From Lolium rigidum (lineage: Eukaryota > Streptophyta > Magnoliopsida > Poales > Poaceae): a stretch of DNA of 64,000 bases. The notes under the pieces were generated by a model. It was given only the letters and a program-made list of their open reading frames with translations, did no database searches and was not told the origin of the DNA. Where the stretch lies: contig NC_061508.1 in assembly GCF_022539505.1 (NCBI RefSeq), forward strand, positions 68,085,754 to 68,149,753, read 5' to 3'. Below, piece after piece: positions 61,455-64,000 of this stretch; the stretch's first letter is position 1, and each line of letters starts with the position of its first letter. A program made the translations under genes and the position numbers.

Positions 61455-63324
61455 ACTTTTACATTTATTTGAGTTTCAATAGATCTATGGACATTTACTT
61501 GTTTTTCATATATTAGAGTTGTTTGGTTTCATTTGGTTGGCGTTGGAAGCATGAAAAAAGTTTTATTTGTATGTGATGCAAATGGAAGCATTTTTATACT
61601 GTGGCATAGTTATTTTTGCATATCTTGCTAGATGTTATTCTCATGATGAGCTTGTCAATTATGTTTTAATTATGATTAGTCTCAAATACTGAGAGTGTTT
61701 AGTGTGCTATTTAAGGTTTCATGCATTGTTTTTTAGCATACAATAGAAAAGCATAATATCGTGGTATATATTCTCCTGCGAATGTTTTTATTTGGGTCGA
61801 CTTGGCACATGTTTTGCAACATGTTATGAATACATTCCAGTCAATTCTTGCCTCTATGATCATTTAGTTTTCAACTTGTGTAACACTTTATGCTTTGATT
61901 AATATATTTTGTCGCTGTGCATGATTATTGCCATTATGCTCTCTTAGTTGGTCGCATCCGGTCTTTTTCTAGCCTCCATTTGTGTGAGTATTTTATTCAT
62001 GCATCCAACCATCAAAAACCAAATATGCCAAAGTGTCAACCATATCTACCTATATGTGGTATTTCATTGCCATTCCATAGTAGTTTGCTCATGGGCTACC
62101 TTTAAATTTCAAAGTATTATATTTTTGTTGCTCATGGGAAAGTAGTAAAAAATGACTATTGTGCCTAGCGTGTGTTCCTTGTGTAACCGTAGCTCTTTTA
62201 AGTTTCTTGTTGTGTGATAACCATTGAAATACTAGGGACACCTCAGCGTGCTTTGCCGCTGGATATCATGTGGGTTGCTATGCATGTTCATCTTGTCTGA
62301 AATGAAGGAGATTATCCATGCAAAATAGTTTGAGTATACATTTTTGTTAGAGAAGAACATTGGACCGTTAACCGAAGCCATGTATCATGGTGGAAGTTTC
62401 AGTTGGACAAATCATCAATCTCTTATGAGAAAGCTTCTAGCAATAAAAATAAATAAGAGGAGTCCATTTATCTGTTGCTCGTGTCGTCCCGGTATGGATG
62501 TCCCAAGTTGAAGATGCTTTAAAAAGAGAAATCAAAAGCAATGCATCTCCTAGGACCTTTGTACAGGAGGCACGGGGGTACCCCTTTGTGATATTCGGTT
62601 AAAACAACTTGTATGTGATGAGAGCTAATGGTGATCCGAGATGAGTAGGACGAGGTGTGAGCACTAGTAGCAATTATGCATGAGGCTTGCGATTTAGAAG
62701 TAGCACTTTTGCACAACCCATATGCTTTGTACTTACCGTTGACATCATCCACCTCTCAAAAGTGCATTTTATACTTGTTGTTTCAATAAAAGGCTCTAGC
62801 ACATGAGTGATCCTACTTGCCTCTCAAAGAGAGACCTTATTTTTCTTTTATGTTGAGTCTCCACCTTCTAGTTTATGCACCACTTATGTGAGCATAGTTG
62901 TCATTCTTAGTTTTATGTGCATGATCCCAAGATTTTATTGATTGATTCATAATTGTGGTATTGCTTGTTCAAACTTTTTGTTTCTAGTCATCCTTATAAT
63001 CTTTTAAAGGTGTCCAAGCATTTATGTTTTGCTTCCACTTATGGGACAAGCTGAGTACCACTTTATTATGTATCTATGCTATGCTTTTGACAATCACTTT
63101 GCTTTCCATGCACGTTATACATTTTCTTTTATTTGATTAATATTCATGTTTTAGCATGGTTATTAAGTTTCATTGTTTGATTATATCTATCATGCTTATG
63201 TTATGATTCTATGATTCCAGCTATGTTTTCTTTTACACTTAGATTGATCAAAGTAGTGTGACACCATGTCACCACAAAAATATTTGTTTGTTATCACTTA
63301 CCTACTCGAAGACAAGCAGGAGTT

Positions 63325-63338
63325 AAGCTTGGGGATGT
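63325..63338 (+). other. 3' LTR border motif of E5 (polypurine-tract position)
   Basis: AAGCTTGGGGATGT directly before the 3' LTR. Confidence 0.6.
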
Positions 63339-64000
63339 TGATACATCTCAAACGTATCTATAATTTTTGATGCTCCATGCTTATTTTGTTACAATTCTTA
63401 TATGTTTTATGTGCACTTTTCCACACTTTTTAGCATTTTCTGGGAATAACCTATTAACGCAATGTTGCAGTGTCAGTTCCTGTTTTCTGTTGTTTTTTTG
63501 TTTCAGAAAAGTTGTACATGAAAATTTCTCGAAATTGGACGAAACAAAAGCCCAGAGTCTTATTTTTCCGGGACGAAGACGGAGCCAGAAGGACACACGC
63601 AGGAGAGCTGCCACGTGGCAGTACATAGGGTAGGCGCGGCCCCACCCTTGGCCGTGCCTTGCCCGTGTACTGGCGCCTCGTCGCCTCGTTTGCTCCGCAC
63701 GTCCGCCTATTTATTCCTCGTATCGGGAAAATCCCAGGGACGAGAGCCTCCATCCAAAAAAAAGTTCCGAAGTCGCCGTCAACCGAAACCCTAGTTCGGG
63801 AGGGTTCTTCAGTCCATCCCGGCACCCTGCCGGAGAGGGAAATCACCGCCGGAGGCCTCTACATCGCCATGTCTTCATCCGAGGTGATGCGTGAGTAGTC
63901 CTCCACGGGACCATGGGTCCATAGCAGTAGCTAGATGGTTGTCCTCTCCTTGTTGTGCTTCATGTATAGATCTTGTGAGCTGCCTAACATGATCAAGATC
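63339..64000 (+). repeat. 3' LTR of E5, cut by the window end
   Basis: Starts TGATACATCTCAAACG; matches the 5' LTR from 63401 on. Confidence 0.88.

Larger units (their letters stand above)
60445..63324 (+). other. 3' non-coding region of E5
   Basis: About 2.9 kb without a credible gene. It starts with AAAGAAAAGCGCTTATGGGA, shared with E2 (38982) and E4 (55960, other strand). It contains AAGCTTGGGGATGT (61097-61110), the hairpin (61159-61177) and a four-copy array of the GACACGCTCC motif (61325-61454). Confidence 0.75.
50293..64000 (+). mobile_element. E5: Athila-like gag-protease retrotransposon, split by E4, runs off the window
   Basis: The 5' LTR (50293-51820) lacks its first 62 bp compared with the 3' LTR (63339 on). 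It is followed by a tRNA-Asp-type primer site, gag (52009-52145 and 58490-60021), protease (to 60444), a 2.9-kb non-coding region and the 3' LTR, which the window cuts. No RT or integrase lies between protease and the 3' region, so the element is non-autonomous. E4 (52146-58484) is inserted in gag. Confidence 0.87.

Overview
The window is nuclear DNA of a grass, most likely a Pooideae species (Triticeae or a close relative). The evidence is nested LTR retrotransposons whose LTRs open TGATACGTCTC or TGATACGTCCC, as in Athila-clade elements of wheat and barley, plus grass-type CACTA, MULE and LINE sequences and a disrupted extracellular leucine-rich-repeat receptor-like protein (RLP) gene. There are no prokaryotic features, no RNA genes, no CRISPR array and no intact host gene. 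The species assignment is inference.

Layout, left to right. 1-2203: end of a CACTA transposon with palindromic subterminal repeats, inserted in an Athila-like LTR (2204-2532). That LTR is inserted in a Tat-like gypsy element (2533-4696, minus), which cuts a LINE (LINE-1, minus; 4697-5208 and 11801-about 16675). LINE-1 is also split by Athila-like element E1 (5214-11795, TSD CACCA) and carries a 177-bp hAT-type MITE.

16988-32154: one RLP gene (minus strand) broken into four exonic pieces (A 16988-17950, B 23474-24270, C 27413-27533, D 31572-32154). Between them lie LINE-2 (intact 1187-codon ORF2), LINE-3 (ORF1 only) and copia A (circularly permuted, with its own MULE-type MITE). Copia B interrupts the N-terminal end. 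The RLP pieces also hold an in-frame stop, several frameshifts and a 24-G microsatellite. LINE-2 fused in frame to the RLP, giving a 668-codon LRR/ORF1 chimera.

32155-44099: decayed copia B (gag, protease, integrase, RT, RNase H), split by Athila-like element E2 (36538-43057, TSD GAGGA). 44100-50292: a MULE with a frameshifted MuDR-type transposase, hit by a solo LTR (48566-50158, TSD CCAGA). 50293-64000: Athila-like element E5 (gag and protease only), whose gag is split by the opposite-strand element E4 (52146-58484, TSD GTTAC).

E1, E2, E4 and E5 share a scaffold: a primer-binding site matching tRNA-Asp, a long 3' non-coding region with a conserved hairpin and repeated AAGCTTGGGGATG motifs, and the same motif at the 3' LTR border. 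Each carries different cargo coding sequence and none shows reverse transcriptase or integrase, so all look non-autonomous. The most interesting points are this shared scaffold, the permuted copia, the LRR/LINE chimera and the intact LINE ORF2.
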